This document shows, in pieces, positions 12,871 through 23,915 of a DNA stretch of 64,000 bases. A model generated the notes under the pieces. It was given only the letters and a program-made list of their open reading frames with translations, was not told the DNA's origin and ran no database searches. A program made the translations under genes and the position numbers. How positions within the stretch are numbered: position 1 is the first letter of the stretch; each line of letters begins with the position of its first letter. The stretch is taken from assembly GCF_035046485.1 (NCBI RefSeq), contig NC_085137.1, forward strand, positions 476,123,396 through 476,187,395. Reading direction: 5' to 3'. This DNA comes from Aedes albopictus (Eukaryota > Arthropoda > Insecta > Diptera > Culicidae).

Positions 12871-13371
12871 TCAAAATGTGTATGGTTTTTTATATTGACG
12901 CGAAATAGTTTGATCATTTTTGTAATACTGACCACCTGAGTCAAAAGCCATAAAACAAAACTTATAGCATTCATTTAGAACGCAACGCTAAAATCGTCTT
13001 GTTTTAACAACCTACCAACCACCCACCCCCCCCCCTTCCCCCTTTTTTGTTAAGCTTTTTTGTATGAAAGTCCTTAAATATGTGTATGGACCGTAACGTT
13101 CACTTGTACTTTTCTCTCTACCTTGAGCGACGCGTAATTTGGGGACGGCGTCATATTTGTTTAAAAAAAAACTGCAACAGAGTTATCATTTAGTTATAAT
13201 CTGCCAAATTCTTCCCAAACCAGCAGTGCTTTGTAGCGTTTTAAAGAACATACTTTTTGCTGGAAGCTGTGGCGAAGATAGGTAGTCGGATAAACAACGA
13301 GAAAAAAGGTTTAAAACTTTTTATCAGACCGTTTTCAAATTTCAGTAGGATATCAAAGATACAGTAGACGT
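12871..13371. other. AT-rich DNA, nothing recognised
   Basis: Contains a short C-run near 13027 and no supported gene. Confidence 0.35.
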
Positions 13372-13588
13372 TCGATAACTGCAACATGTTTACGTTTCAC
13401 TTAGCGAACAAAAATCCGATAACTGGAACACCTGACAGTATCAATAAACCATCAACTGACGTTAAATGAACATGCACTTCATCCGTCTGTTCATTTGGGA
13501 TAACATTGCGCATCAATTTGACATTTGGAGGTGCTAGCTGTTAAAAAGTATTGCAGTTAAACCGCTTGCACTGACCGAACGTCTACTG
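13372..13588. mobile_element. pogo/Tc1-type MITE, TSD TA
   Basis: Terminal inverted repeats CAGTAGACGTTCG at both ends (right end CGAACGTCTACTG), flanked by TA (13370-13371 and 13589-13590). It is 217 bp and non-coding. The CAGTAGAC start and TA duplication fit the pogo/Tigger or Tc1/mariner group. Confidence 0.75.
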
Positions 13589-13590
13589 TA

Positions 13591-14753
13591 CTGCCCATAA
13601 TCGCATAGTTCACGTAAGCGCCACTGTAGTTTTCAACACACTTTTGAAATTTTAACAATGATTAATGAAAAGTTTATGATTTTTTTTTTCACGTTCATAT
13701 TTAGCTAGTGATTAGATATTGTGTTCTATTGAATAAAACTGGTCACAATTATGTACGTTTGATAGATATTAGTTTGTGAGTGCTGACATTGTCAATGCAC
13801 TAAGGGCCAGAATCGCAATCTAGCAGAACTAAATTAATTACTCCAAAACGAAGCATTTCTGACACATGCTGTCTTCGACAAAGTTGTTTGACACGTAGTA
13901 GTTCGCAACTCGTCCGCATAGGTGGCGCCACCATCTAACTTCTTTGTTTTACGTCCTAGAGACTTGGCGTCTTCGGCAAAGTTGTTTATTTTGGTAAAAT
14001 AAACAACTCTTTCTCAGACGTCAAAATTCCACAGCCTACTGTTTTTGAGTTATTTAAAAAATAAAAACCAATCAATTAAAAAAAGTTTTTAAGCTAATTT
14101 TGACATTTTTACCAGAAATCATGTGAGTTTATTTTTTTTTCCTAATGCATATGTGTCAAACCAAATACATTGTACGGGAATATGTTGAATGTTTTCATTA
14201 AAAAATTAAAATAAAAATACAAATTCGAAAAAATAGTGTGAATTTCAACCCTTAATATCTCACAAAGCGCAAACAATCGCAACTTCAAATTTTCAGCAAA
14301 TAAGAAGCAATACTAGGTGAACATACAGCCAAAAATTTGAAGAGGTATTTTTTGGTGTTTATGAGATAATAGCTTTTTAGTAACAGTATAAATATAACTA
14401 GTACCAGCATGTAACTTTTTACTGTTACACATTAGAGAGTTTATGTCTTCGAAAAAGTTGTTTATTTTGACTATATAAACAACTCTTTCCTAGACGTCAA
14501 AATTCCACGGCTTACTGTTTTTGAATTATTGTATACATATAAACTAGATGTTATTGATAAGAACAAAGAAGTGGACGAGTTGCGAACTACTACGTTCTTA
14601 GCAATAGATGCCTCTGCTGATGTCAAACAACTTTGTCGAAGACACCATGTGTCGGAAATGCTTCGTTATGGAGTAATTAATTTAGTTCCGCTAGATTGCT
14701 ATTCTGGCCATTAGTGCAATGGTGGTTACGTCAACTATGCGATTATGGGCAGT
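13591..14753. mobile_element. large foldback element with internal hairpins
   Basis: The ends CTGCCCATAATCGCATAGTT and its complement at 14730-14750 are the outer part of imperfect arms. Left arm 13591-13915 is matched in reverse by 14570-14753, with about 150 bp extra in the left arm. The loop contains two direct copies of a hairpin, GTTGTTTATTTT facing AAAATAAACAAC, at about 13980-14010 and 14457-14490. A short frame at 14529-14714 is an arm by-product. No transposase is visible. Confidence 0.6.
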
Positions 14754-15204
14754 GTAATAACCTTTCTGAAAGTAACCGTTTCCGAGTTATTCAGAATTTA
14801 ACTTCATGAGTCTCTCAATATGTAAGAAGATGCGCTATTTTCATAAGTTATTCGATGCTCCATAAACAACATTATGTTATTTCCAACACATTTGTATATC
14901 CCAAAAACAATCACTCACTTGATTGGAACAGTTCGATAGTTATAGGAAGATTGTGAACTTCATTTTGTAGAAATTATTGAAGTTTTTAACGTGAAATGAT
15001 GAAAATGAGTTGTTTTTATCGATAAAATCCAAGTAAGAACAAAGAAATACAACTTTGGAATAAGTGAATTCTCAGTTTGTAAATCAATCATGCGTTTTAT
15101 TGTTTTAAACAAGCGTCATTTCTACGCATCTGAGCATCCCTATCAACCAGATTCGGATTTCCTTTATAGTGCTTTTACAAATCGGTATCCATCGATATCG
15201 AAAA
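14754..15204. other. AT-rich DNA, nothing recognised
   Basis: No repeat, RNA gene or coding sequence that I can support. Confidence 0.35.
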
Positions 15205-15330
15205 TCTTCCACCAAATCTTCCCGGTCAACCGGGATGTTTCAGGCAATTTGGCCAATAAAATCCTCAAGACGAATAGAACAATCCTGTCGATAATACCCA
15301 AAGTTATCCTATCTAAACCGACAGATATTG
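15205..15330. repeat. dispersed hairpin repeat, copy 2 (partial)
   Basis: Similar to 1610-1760: shared TTTCAGG-AATTTGGCC, then GACGAA-AGAACAA, then CGATAATACCCA. The opposite arm seen at 1551-1580 is not evident here. Confidence 0.45.
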
Positions 15331-16180
15331 CATGTGCTGCAATTTGCGACCGGACGAACAATGTTTCCGTTACATGGAACTACGTTTTGTATGCTTTCCA
15401 ATACTTTTGAGTTGAATTTTACACAAATGACGTATCTTTACACGCGAAAACATTAGATCGATTACAATATTGTGCTTGCAGAAAAGAATTGAAAGCGACG
15501 TGTCGCTAGACCTCACGCATGTCTCCAGCGACGACCCTGATATATTTTTTTGGAGTATTGTCGTGATTGATAAAGTGACAAAACTTCGCAAAAATTATGA
15601 AGAAAATAAGCAATGTTTCGCAGTTTATTGATACATGACACGTAAAATTATCAAAATTGTATGATGAATCTGGAGGAATCTGGAAAAAACCCCTGGAGGA
15701 ATTCGTGGAGGAAACCATTGAGGAATTCCTGGAGGAGTCCCTACAGGAATTACTAGAAACTATCCCCACATTTTTTAAGAGCTATCGAAGGAAGTCAAAG
15801 AAACTCCCAGTACGAACAGTTGTTGGACCGGCATACTCAAGCTTCATTGTTGTCCAATTTTGAAGAGTTTTGCCCCCCTCCTCCCCAACTACGTCATAAG
15901 TAGGGGCCTATGAGCTCCAACACTTTACTTCGCTACAGATAATTCCGAACAAAAAAATCTATACATTTCGAACAAAATTCTCAGACAACAGCTTCAATCT
16001 GCTGAGAAAAGAACAGTCATCTACAAAATGAAACCGTTGCAATAAGAAACCATTAAATACGGGATTGTGCTCGTTCGAGCTACTGAAGCTGAATACAAAA
16101 TTATCACGTTTTTACACCCAGTTGAGCTAAATAAGCACCACAACATATAGGGGCGGCGAACCCACACCAACTTTCTTTTA
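15331..16180. other. unique DNA with a small GGAATTCC-like patch
   Basis: 15657-15770 carries degenerate units (CTGGAGGAATTCGTGGAGG) of the block A type. The rest shows no recognised feature; short open frames are unsupported. Confidence 0.4.
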
Positions 16181-16280
16181 GTTGTACACTTGTCAGCAAA
16201 AAACTTCTACTTCTACTAGGTTGTTGCCTAATGCGTACTTGCAGATTTCATTACTGCTTCTAAGTAGTGTGTCCGAATCA

Positions 16281-16450
16281 CTTCTTCACTATCTTCTTCT
16301 TATCGTAATGTCCCCACAGGGACAAAACCTGCTTTTCAGCTTAGTACTCGTTGAGCACTTCCACAGTTAGTAACTGAGATCTTTCTCTAAATGCCCACTT
16401 TTAATTTGTATATCTTGTGGCATACTCCATGCCTGAGGAAGTCGCACGCA
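16281..16450 (-). mobile_element. decayed SINE body, tRNA head missing
   Basis: Matches the bodies of the SINEs at 42661-42917 and 59270-59532 in order: TTCTTCTT, then CCCCAC-G-GAC, then AGCTTAGTACTCGTTGAGCA, then CCACAGTTA-TAA-TGA, then AATTTGTATAT, ending near CTGAGGAAGTCG. The tRNA-like head expected at the right is absent, and divergence is high. Confidence 0.5.
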
Positions 16451-17305
16451 TATACAGCTGTGTCTATTTATATGGGCCGAATCACCTCCTGTCTTAGTTT
16501 TGTAACGTTCATGGTGAGACCTGGTTTTGAGGAACGATGGCTAAGATCATACAAGGTAGTATAAAAAGATTTGTTATTCAAAGCATATCCCTGTGAATCA
16601 AAATATGCTCCAAAAATAACCTTGAAAACTCCAGGGAACTAACACGTGCAGAACGGTGTTATTCTGGTTGCACATATCTCGCCACTTGCCGTCAGCCTTC
16701 CTAACAACCAGACTCTTGGCAAACAAAAACGCAAACGTTGTGCTAGTAGTGCAGAGCACAGTAAATGAGTTCGTGCATGCCCGAAAACATCATCCCCTAC
16801 AATGAGGAGGGAAAAAGGAGCGAATAGAAAAGAAAAAAAAACAGCTGAACCGTGGGGTTCCCATAAAATCAACATTATCATGTCTGATGAGTGCAGTTCC
16901 TATTATTTCCAGCTTCAGATGGGGCGAAGCGGTATGGTGTGTATCCAGTAGCCTGCACCCGCAGAAATTGTATGTTGCTGGATGGAAGTAGCAAAAGAGG
17001 CATCATTGGCAGCAGAACGTGCCGCTTAAACGGTTCTTTCATTTGGGGAAAATTCTACCTAGATGTGGAACTTTAACCTTCCAAAGGTGTTGCACTGCAA
17101 CGAGTTTGGCATATTGATCCCTACACACTTATTAAGATCTAGGTTCAACAGTCGATCTCCAGTATATCCAGGGTTAACATCTCTAACGACAACCAACCAC
17201 TAACCAAGCATATTCCGGTACAAGTTAAAGTGAATAACTCAAACCTGTATTCTTGGAATTCACCACTTGAAACTTTTGCTTCTAAATTCCCAGATCATCT
17301 TCCTA
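16451..17305. other. unique DNA, nothing recognised
   Basis: Contains A-runs and short frames (16639-16881 minus, 16891-17076 plus) without recognisable domains. Confidence 0.35.
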
Positions 17306-17880
17306 TGTCTTTCACCTAAAGGAAATGAGATCGTGGGAAGTTACCAAGCCGGTTTCATCGACGGCCGGTCGACAACGGAGCACATCTTCACCGTACGGCA
17401 AATCCTTCAGAAAGACCGTGAACACCAGGTCTCAACACACCACCTGTTTATCGACTTCAAGGCGGCATACGACAGTATGGACCGCACAGAGCCATGGAAA
17501 ATTATGGACGTGGACAGCTTTCCCGGGAAGCTTACCAGATAAGAGCAACAATGGACGGTGTGAAAAACTGCATAACGATTTCGGGTAAACTATCAAGTTA
17601 TTTCAAATCTCGACGGGGTCTGCGACAAGGTGATGGATTCTCCAGCGACGAGCCGGGATCAACAACCGGGGTATGATTTTCACGAAATCCGGCCAATTTG
17701 TCTATTTTGCGGATGACATAGATATTATTGCTAGAACATTTGGAACGGTGGCAGAACAGTACACCCGCCTGAACCGTGATGCAGAAACGGTTGGACTGGT
17801 CGTGAATGTGTCTAAAACAAAGTACATGCTGGTAGGTGGGACTAAGTGCGACAGAACAAACCGTGGCAGCATCGTCAATT
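17306..17880 (+). pseudogene. non-LTR retrotransposon reverse transcriptase fragment
   Basis: A decayed reverse transcriptase palm region, broken by frameshifts into at least three plus-strand frames. In order: an entry segment with GSYQAGFIDGRSTTEHIFT; the motif A region HLFIDFKAAYDSMDR, with the catalytic aspartate in IDF; the segment GLRQGDGFS after a frame change; and the motif C region YFADDIDII, with the FADD catalytic box, in a third frame, followed by a thumb-like stretch RLNRDAETVGLVVNVSKTK. Endonuclease, thumb end and tail are missing, and the motif A to motif C spacing is shortened. This is a dead internal fragment. The FIDFKAAYDS and FADDIDII style is common in arthropod LINE-like elements; the clade is not assigned. 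Confidence 0.85.
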
Positions 17881-18070
17881 TTAGTAGAATAGGGTATTTT
17901 TATTTTATTTATTTTTATCGTCGAAAAAATTTCTTGTGATTCCATTAAACTTTTGAGAACTTTAAGCCCCGTGGGGGACCACTTAGCCTTGAGATAAAGA
18001 CTCAAAATTGGCCTGATTGTTTTAAGCTAAAACCATCATTCTGCAATATTGAACTTTTAACATCAATCAG
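17881..18070. other. spacer, nothing recognised
   Basis: Short AT-rich stretch between the reverse transcriptase remnant and the foldback palindrome. Confidence 0.3.
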
Positions 18071-18302
18071 TGTAATCAGTTTCGTACCTTTAAATTCCGC
18101 CCTCTTTTGCTTATCCTTTGATAGATACGCGTATTTCGACTACCACTTGTAATCTTCCTCAGTGTCAGTTATCCACTCTAGTGGATCCACTCTAGTGGAT
18201 AACTGACACTTAGAAAGATTACAAGTGGTAGTCGAAATACGCGTATCTTTCAAAGGATAAGCAAAAGAGGACGGAATTGAATGGTCCGAAACTGAAAACA
18301 CT
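18071..18302. mobile_element. foldback palindrome with arms of about 115 bp
   Basis: A near-perfect inverted repeat centred on GGATCC at 18183-18188. Inner arms such as GATACGCGTATTTCGACTAC match their complements over about 90 bp with few changes. Outer parts (CAGTTTCG-ACC-TT-AATTCCG) are more diverged. No coding capacity. It is probably a MITE; I could not fix a target duplication. Confidence 0.75.
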
Positions 18303-18934
18303 TATTTGAGAAAACTTTCCATGAGTTCTTTTAGAAATTCCTAAAAAAAATCATGGATAGCTTTCTAGAAGAATCTTTCGATTACTTTTTAAAGAACCTC
18401 TGTAGAAAATCTTGGAGAAAATATCCAAATTGATCTCTATAACATTTAAGAAAGAATCTTTGAAGGGAACCTTAAAAAAATAAAAGAATCTGGAATTTTT
18501 ACAGTTAATTCTAAAGAAACCCGAGAGAACATTCCGAAGTCTCTCTGGATTGCTCAAATAAATCAACGGAGGAATTTTCAAGAAACCAAGGGAAGATTTT
18601 CTACTGAATGCCGTTGCGAAACTTCTTTAGACATTTCATGAAGAATTTTGATAGAATCCCTGGGGGGAATTGCAAAGAAATCCAAGTAAGAAATTTCATG
18701 CTGGAATTTCTAAAAGATTTTTTGAGAAATTTTCAAAACAACCTCAGTGTAATTTCTGAAGAAAGATCCCTGAAAAATATTTTCAAATGAATACTCAAAG
18801 GGCTTTTTGGAAGAATTCGTAAAGGAATTTCTTTGGGAATTTCCGAAGAAATCGCTGCAGAAATTTCTGAAGAAACTTTTTAAAGTATTTCTTATATACC
18901 CAAGAGAAATCAAAGGAAGAATTTCTTTAAAAAA
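18303..18934. repeat. decayed GGAATTCC-like tract
   Basis: Repeated GAAATTTC, AGAAATTCC and GGGAATTTC words with rough short periodicity, like strongly mutated block A units. Short frames on both strands (18351-18581 minus, 18608-18790 plus) reflect this and are not called as genes. Confidence 0.5.
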
Positions 18935-19208
18935 TTGAGGGGCCCAGAATCAAAGGGGTAAAAATGACCATTTTGTCGGTTTTGAGCTGAGCATATCAAA
19001 ACATTTTTCAGATTTCAAGCTTTCAGAAACTGTTTTAAGATTATTTTAACGATGATTAGAAAAATTACAATAAATCGTAGAAAAATGTCGATTTTGAAGC
19101 TGCGTACATTTTGTATGGGATGAAAAATTGTCAAAAACTTTAAACCTCATTTGCTCGAAAATGGTTTGTGTGGTTGTAAGTGACACCCCTTTGTTCCAAC
19201 CCCCTCAA
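18935..19208. mobile_element. TIR element, GAGGGG ends
   Basis: Left end TTGAGGGGCCCAGAATCAAA followed by GGGGT, and right end ACCCCTTTGTTCCAACCCCC followed by TCAA, are imperfect inverted complements (GAGGGG, then A-CAAAGGGGT). 274 bp, AT-rich inside, no frame of note. No target duplication was confirmed. Confidence 0.5.
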
Positions 19209-20004
19209 ATGTAAAAAAAAATATCTATGTAGAGCAGATTTCAAAAGAACACCCGCCTAAAACTCTGGAAGAATTCCGGTGGAAATTTTGGAAGCAATCT
19301 ATTCAAGATTTTCATAGGTGGTTATATATGTTAAAGTGCGTAAAATGAGGAAAAGTTTGAATTTTGGTAAAAGTATGTAAACATATTTTTTTAAAATTCT
19401 CTTTTTTACGTCATGCACGTTTTACGTCAATTCCAGTAAAACGTGTTTTTTAAGGTTTGCCGTGACTATGATAACAGTCCAACGGCTCAACTGATACCGC
19501 ATACCCCAAACAAAAACATTACTAGAGGACCTTGTGGTGTCCTTGTACGATTGGAATAACCAGAAAAGTGTTATTTTGCAAATTTACACTACGCACTCAT
19601 AAGGAAGCGAGGTGCAAAACATTATATCTTTGCTCCTACTGCTTGGATCTCTATGAAAACTGGACGGAGCATTCTTAACTCATACTTTAAGACAAAAGAA
19701 TTTAAAAAACTTGTTTTTTTCGACCTCAACACATAAAAGTTCTTTGTGAAATTTCTGAAACCATAGTGGCATTTCTAAAAGAATCCCTAGTTCAATTCCT
19801 GAAGAAGTATCCCTGAAGAAAATTTGCAAAAAAAAATATTGTCGGAATTTTGGAAGGAGTTGTTGGAGAATGTCCAAAGGGATCTCCAGAAACATTTTTG
19901 AATGATTTTTGAAAAAAAAACATCCTGCCAGATCACTGAGAAAGTTTATCAAGAAACCGGTTAAGGAATGTCTAAAGCAATTGCTAGATACATTTGTGAA
20001 TAAA
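19209..20004. repeat. decayed GGAATTCC-like tract and AT-rich spacer
   Basis: 19250-19320 and 19740-20000 show degenerate GAATTTC/GAAATTTCTG words. The remainder is featureless AT-rich sequence. Confidence 0.4.
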
Positions 20005-20336
20005 GGATTCAGATCATTTGGCCGAACGCCATTTGGCCGAAAAATGAATGATGAACTTAAGTGACCATGACATTGTTTCTCGTCTCAGTATATCTCAAAA
20101 GAACAGCCTATGATTCGAAGAAGGAAAAATCCTTGATCAGTTTCAACGCCAATCCATGAATATCAAAACTAGAAAAAATAGCCTATGATTAAAAGAAGGA
20201 AATACTTCTGATGATCATATTGGCAGTAAGATTGTCAAAAACTTCCTCTGAGTTCTGTTGATCATGATTCGGCCAAACGGTATTTGACCAAACAATCCTT
20301 TCGGCCAGACGGCATTCGGCCAAATGGCCGGACACC
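20005..20336. mobile_element. MULE-like MITE with 9 bp target duplication
   Basis: Flanked by GTGAATAAA at 19996-20004 and 20337-20345. Ends share GG--TC-G--CATTTGGCCGAA in inverted orientation, and each end repeats the TTTGGCCGAA/TTCGGCCAAA word two or three times. It is 332 bp and non-coding. A 9 bp duplication fits Mutator-like elements. Confidence 0.7.
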
Positions 20337-20345
20337 GTGAATAAA

Positions 20346-20970
20346 TAACCACGACAGTGTCTGAAATAATCCCGGTACGAAATTACGGACAAATCCTAAG
20401 AGCAATTTCTAATATTCTTTATGGAGGAAATTTTGATGTAAAATTTTGTTATATTATTTGGAGAAAATGCTGGAGCAACTCTTGATGAAATTTCTAAAGG
20501 TATTACTGGAAGAATTTCTAAACATTTTCCTGAAAAAATAAACGAATAGAAAAAAACGATCCTCGCAAGGTTTTTGGATCTTGAAAAAATTTACTAAGGA
20601 ATCCCTGGAGTGATTTCTGAATGATGTTTGATTGAAAAATCCTTGGATGAAATGCTGAAAATTTTTTTTGGGGAGTGCGAGGAGTGCAAATAATCAAAAA
20701 ACTAACAAATGTATCTTTTCTTAAGTCCTCAAAGACTCAAAGCACAAAAAAAATTAAAAAAAAACATAGATTATGTTTTATGTTTAGGAGTTGAAGTTTA
20801 ATATCATATATAGAAGAGACTTTTCTAACATTTGTACTGAATATCGACGAAACATGATGTTTGTTATCTGAATTTCGGCAAAATAGCTAAATTTGAAAAT
20901 ACATTGAAATGTGCCATAAAATGATAACATTTTAAATTGCATAAATGAATTGCATCAAGTCCAATTTGCT
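20346..20970. repeat. decayed GGAATTCC-like tract, then AT-rich spacer
   Basis: 20390-20670 holds degenerate GGAAATTT/GGAATCCCTGGAG words. 20671-20970 is A-rich without features. Confidence 0.4.
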
Positions 20971-20985
20971 TTATTTTCTACTTAC

Positions 20986-21098
20986 TAAAATTTGAGAATC
21001 TCCTAACCAACAGACATGAAAAGCGACATGTGCTGCAATAACATCACCAGCTTCATTTGCCCATGTTGTTGCAAGAAGATATTTAGCTCTCCGGTTCA
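20986..21098 (-). CDS. possible exon, PP2C-like phosphatase motif (very tentative)
   Basis: On the minus strand, a CCCAG acceptor at about 21099 and a GTAAGTAG donor directly after 20986 would define a 113 bp exon, open in one frame for 37 codons. The frame ends HVCWLGDSQIL, which resembles the GDS box of PP2C-family phosphatases (V-N-GDSR or AWLGDSQ in PPM1E/F-type members), where the aspartate binds metal. The upstream residues do not obviously fit the fold, and no neighbouring exon was found. The frame stays open to 21288. It could be chance or a pseudoexon. Confidence 0.2.
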
Positions 21099-22204
21099 CT
21101 GGGAACAACCCAAAGCAGGGTAAAGCGAATGTTTTTGTTTCAAAAATTAAATTTCGGTCTAGCACTCCATCTCCTCCTAGAGCTGTGTGAGAAACGAAAT
21201 GGCTGCAGTACGCTGTGCTGGCTGGTGCCCTACAACTTTGTCTATCCTGATGGTAGTGGTATGCAAAGCCGGAGAAAACGGCAGACAAAACTGTGTCAGC
21301 GGAAATGAAGTGATCTGGTTGGGGTTTTTATTCCGCCAACCGTAATGGGAATATAAATTGGAGAGGTGCTTACGATGTTAAAGAGCTGATACTTTTTGTG
21401 CACCACCACCACCATCAGCGTCGCCAGGAAAGCTCTTGAAAAAGAAAATGCAGCAACAAAGTCGCAATCCACTTGTTGATAACGTTAGGAAATTGTCTCA
21501 GCATCAATCATTCTCGGCGTTGGCGTTGCTCCTGCTGCCATTCTGGAGCATCTTCTTGAAAGTGTCACATCCTTAAGTTTTGTGTGTGAAATATTCATCT
21601 TCTCCAGCCAGCCAGCCAACAGCATCGCAGTTGGTGTCAGCGCCACTCTGTATAGTGGAGAAAAAGAGAGCGTCATGCATCTGGATTTCCACTCGAGTGC
21701 ACCTTCGCTCTTGGCTGTCACATAACCAAGGACCACCCGCCACCAGCCAGCAGCACAGGGGAGGAAAAGTGAGCGTTTAAAGTTTTCTTTTCATACACCC
21801 ACTCACTGCCACTGCTCGGCACTCTATACGTCGTCGGTGCAGCTACTAGGTACAGCGACTCAGTTTCCCTTCTGTGCGGCCCATAAAAGCATGAATGCAA
21901 CTGTCAACTCACAGAACTCGGCATAGGTACAAAGTTTTGCATATTGCATCACACTCTCGCTCTGGCATTTCATTTCCGCTTTGTTTTACTCATTGCTAGT
22001 GCTTGATACTATGGTAGGCACTGGGAGAATTAAAACAGGGTTTTGTCCTGCAAAAGTATTATTGATATTCAGGTCATTGGGCCAACAGCAGCATTTACAG
22101 GAAATTAACCCTGTCATTATTGGGTCATACGAATGCATCTATCGATGAGGTGTATCTTAGATAAGTGCCACTAATGTCACTAACACCTTCACCATCTATC
22201 GCCC
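21099..22204. other. unique DNA, nothing recognised
   Basis: Balanced base composition and few repeats, so it may be conserved non-coding or intronic DNA. Short frames on both strands have no recognisable domains. Confidence 0.35.
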
Positions 22205-22410
22205 GTTCGGCTGTTTCTTTGTGCGTCTGTTCATCTGTCATCTGTCGTCTGTTCGTCTGTACATCTGTTCATCAGAGAGACGTTCGTCTCTTTGTTTGTT
22301 TATCTGTTTTGAACAGATGAACAGATATTATCTGTTCATCTGTTCTTCTGTTCTATTGTTTATCTGTTCGTCTGTTCATTTGTTTGTATGTTTGTGTAAT
22401 TGTCTGCCGT
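22205..22410. repeat. degenerate TCTGTT leader of the 16 bp array
   Basis: TCTGTTCATCTGT, TCTGTTCGTCTG and similar words with no fixed period. Includes a hairpin, GAACAGATGAACAGAT facing ATCTGTTCATCTGTTC, near 22310-22345. Probably an older edge of the adjoining array. Confidence 0.7.
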
Positions 22411-23915
22411 CTGTCGTCTGTCTTCTGTCTCGTCTGTCGTCTGTCTCGTCTGTCGTCTGTCTCGTCTGTCGTCTGTCTCGTCTTTCGTCTGTCTCGTCTG
22501 TCGTCAGTCTCGTCTGTCGTCAGTCTCGTCTGTCGTGTGTCTCGTCTGTCGTCTGTCTCGTCTGTCGTCTGTCTCGTCTGTCGTCTGTCTCGTCTGTCGT
22601 CTGTCTCGTCTGTCGTCTGTCTCGTCTGTCGTATGTCTCGTCTGTCGTATGTCTCGCCTGTCGTCTGTCTCGTCTTTCGTCTGTCTCGTCTGTCGTCTGT
22701 CTCGTCTGTCGTCTGTCTCGTTTGTCGTCTGTCTCGTCTGTCGTCTGTCTCGTCTGTCGTCTGTCTCGTCTGTCGTCTGTCGTCTGTCGTCTGTCGTCTG
22801 TCGTCTGTCTCGTCTGTCGTCTGTCTCGTCTGTCGTCTGTCTCGTCTGTCGTCTGTCTCGTCTGTCGTCTGTCTCGTCTGTCGTCTGTCTCGTCTGTCGT
22901 CTGTCTCGTCTGTCGTCTGTCTCGTCTGTCGTCTGTCTCGTCTGTCGTCTGTCTCGTCTGTCGTCTGTCTCGTCTGTCGTGTGTCTCGTCTGTCGTCTGT
23001 CTCGTCTGTCGTCTGTCTCGTCTGTCGTCTGTCTCGTCTGTCGTCTGTCTCGTCTGTCGTCTGTCTCGTCTGTCGTCTGTCTCGTCTGTCGTCTGTCTCG
23101 TCTGTCGTCTGTCTCGTCTGTCGTCTGTCTCGTCTGTCGTCTGTCTCGTCTGTCGTCTGTCTCGTCTGTCGTCTGTCTCGCCTGTCGTCTGTCTTGTCTG
23201 TCGTCTGTCTCGTCTGTCGTCCGTCTCGTCTGTCATCTGTCTCGTCTGTCGTCTGTCGTCTGTCGTCTGTCTCGTCTGTCGTCTGTCTCGTCTGTCGTCT
23301 GTCTCGTCTGTCGTCTGTCTCATCTGTCGTCTGTCTCGTCTGTCGTCTGTCTCGTCTGTTGTGTCTCGTCTGTCGTCTGTCTCGTCTGTCGTGTGTCTCG
23401 TCTGTCGTCTGTCTCGTCTGTCGTCTGTCTCGTCTGTCGTCTGTCTCGTCTGTCGTCTGTCTCGTCTGTCGTCTGTCTCGTCTGTCGTCTGTCTCGTCTG
23501 TCGTCTGTCTCGTCTGTCGTCTGTCTCGTCTGTCGTCTGTCTCGTCTGTCGTCTGTCTCGTCTGTCGTCTGTCTCGTCTGTCGTCTGTCTCGTCTGTCGT
23601 CTGTCTCGCCTGTCGTCTGTCTTGTCTGTCGTCTGTCTCGTCTGTCGTCCGTCTCGTCTGTCATCTGTCTCGTCTGTCGTCTGTCGTCTGTCGTCTGTCT
23701 CGTCTGTCGTCTGTCTCGTCTGTCGTCTGTCTCGTCTGTCGTCTGTCTCATCTGTCGTCTGTCTCGTCTGTCGTCTGTCTCGTCTGTTGTGTCTCGTCTG
23801 TCGTCTGTCTCGTCTGTCGTCTGTCTCGTCTGTCTTCTGTCTCGTCTGTCGTCTGTCTCGTCTGTCGTCTGTCTCGTCTGTCGTCTGTCGTTTGTCTTGT
23901 CTGTCGCCTGTCATC
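22411..23915. repeat. 16 bp satellite CTGTCGTCTGTCTCGT
   Basis: About 1.5 kb of 16-mers with occasional 8 bp or 12 bp slips (CTGTCGTC runs). Variant markers repeat at a 428 bp offset: CTCGCCTGTCG near 23177 and 23605, CCGTCTCG, TCATCTG, and TCTGTTGTG near 23355 and 23783. A recent segmental duplication inside the array is therefore visible. Because 16 is one more than a multiple of 3, all three plus frames read the same cyclic 16-residue peptide, CLVCRLSRLSSVSSVV. The minus strand reads RRDRRQTRQTTDETDD. The open frames of 464 to 565 codons here follow from this and are not genes. Confidence 0.95.
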
